From assembly GCA_003086555.1 (NCBI GenBank), contig QEFN01000051.1, positions 1 through 6,157 of the forward strand: DNA of 6,157 bases. Direction: 5' to 3'. The stretch's first letter is position 1. Every line of letters begins with the position of its first letter. This DNA comes from Sulfolobus sp. SCGC AB-777_G06 (lineage in GTDB: Archaea; Thermoproteota; Thermoprotei_A; Sulfolobales; Sulfolobaceae). The notes under the pieces are model-generated. The model worked only from the letters and a program-made list of their open reading frames with translations, had not been told where the DNA came from and did no database searches. Shown one piece after another: positions 5,731 through 6,157 of the stretch. The position numbers and the translations under genes were made by a program.

Positions 5731-5740
5731 ATTTATAAAA
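5731..5740 (+). promoter_or_regulatory. TATA box of the transposase gene
   Basis: ATTTATAAAA is centred about 26 bp before the ATG at 5761, the canonical spacing for a leaderless transcript. Confidence 0.6.
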
Positions 5741-5760
5741 AATAATAACGAGTATTACTC

Positions 5761-6157
5761 ATGGGAAAGAGTAAGTACAAGAGGGATTGGCACAAGTACG
5801 ACGAGAACGTTATAATGAGATATACCCTAATGTTCCCCTTCTACGTCTTCGAACACTGGTGGGATTTACTAGCAGAGGAGAATAGACATGCAAAGAAAAC
5901 CTACAAGGCACCAAAGGAGTTCAACGAATTCCTAGCATTCCTCCACTTGTTCTTACCTTATAGGGCTATAGAAGGAGTATTGAGAGCACTAGAGAGACTG
6001 AAAATCATCCCAACAAGCCTAGACTACTCAACAGTGAGGAAAGAGTAAGAAACATGAACATAAAATTCCCGGAAGCAAACGACGAGCTGGAAGTAATAGC
6101 AGACGCAACGGGAATAAGCACAAACAAGGGAGGACAATACATCATAGCAAAATGGGG
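5761..6157 (+). pseudogene. IS5-family (ISC1058-like) transposase, frame-interrupted and cut by window end
   Basis: The first frame (5761-6048, 95 residues) begins MGKSKYKRDWHKYDENV and carries the ISC1058-type N-terminal region (YVFEHWWDLLAEENR, FLPYRAIEGVLRALERLKII). It ends STVRKE at a TAA (6046-6048). The expected continuation is present one base out of register: from about 6042 the other frame reads RVRNMNIKFPEANDELEV, then IADATGISTNKGGQYIIAKW to the window end. IADATG contains the likely first aspartate of the DDE triad (codon at 6102). From memory, intact relatives read ERVRNMN straight through, so one base (probably a G in 6036-6040) appears deleted. Alternatively a programmed -1 slip on AGG AAA G would give a full-length protein of the same length. 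The remaining DDE residues lie outside the window. The intact enzyme would catalyse cut-and-paste movement of the element. Confidence 0.8.

Larger units (their letters stand above)
5700..6157 (+). mobile_element. IS5-family insertion sequence, ISC1058-like, left part
   Basis: The transposase reading frames identify an IS5-family element very similar to ISC1058 of Saccharolobus. The element runs off the window, so its right terminal repeat and target duplication cannot be seen. The left end is therefore approximate. The non-AT-rich string TTTGTGGACTACTTCAG (5702-5718) is a plausible terminal repeat, since IS5-type elements usually have only a few tens of bases before the transposase start. Confidence 0.6.

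Noticed and set aside
1..6157. CRISPR array or other regularly spaced repeats
   Set aside because: No direct repeats of 24-37 bp at regular spacing were found. The only long repeat is the inverted pair described above.

Overview
The window looks like chromosomal DNA from a thermoacidophilic crenarchaeon of the Sulfolobales (Saccharolobus/Sulfolobus type). The reasons are an AT-rich background, TATA boxes about 26-29 bp ahead of start codons with no room for a leader, a thermopsin-family (A5) secreted protease found almost only in thermoacidophilic archaea, and an IS5-family transposase closely resembling ISC1058 of Saccharolobus. The species assignment is inference from gene content.

Layout. 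Bases 1-236 hold a perfect 11-bp hairpin, a GC-rich block that folds well on paper (candidate non-coding RNA, possibly the tail/guide-RNA region of a lost IS200/IS605 tnpB), and a T-rich tract. Bases 237-571 are AT-rich, with only a possible broken small membrane-protein frame on the minus strand. A 112-residue hypothetical gene (572-910, +) meets an HD-domain nucleotide phosphohydrolase gene (907-2166, -) tail to tail, and their stop codons share bases. Bases 2167-3023 are an 857-bp gene-poor stretch of debris: a second copy of the 1-236 tail repeat in inverted orientation, a cloverleaf-like set of inverted repeats, a frameshifted helix-turn-helix-like remnant and a stop-riddled frame. Bases 3024-5651 (-) encode an 875-residue thermopsin-like membrane-anchored protein. 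From about 5700 to the end is the left part of an IS5-family element whose transposase frame is interrupted by a 1-nt shift.

How the parts relate. The complete genes show no shared pathway. The HD protein is a probable cytosolic dNTP/nucleotide triphosphohydrolase. The thermopsin-like protein should face the acidic outside of the cell. Each has its own promoter, so nothing points to a common operon. The strongest structural signals outside the genes are the inverted pair of about 62-bp repeats (163-224 and about 2348-2408), which bracket the hypothetical gene and the HD gene, and the GC-rich fold before the first copy. Together with the IS and the gene debris, they indicate a region reworked by mobile elements. 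No CRISPR array, tRNA or rRNA was seen.
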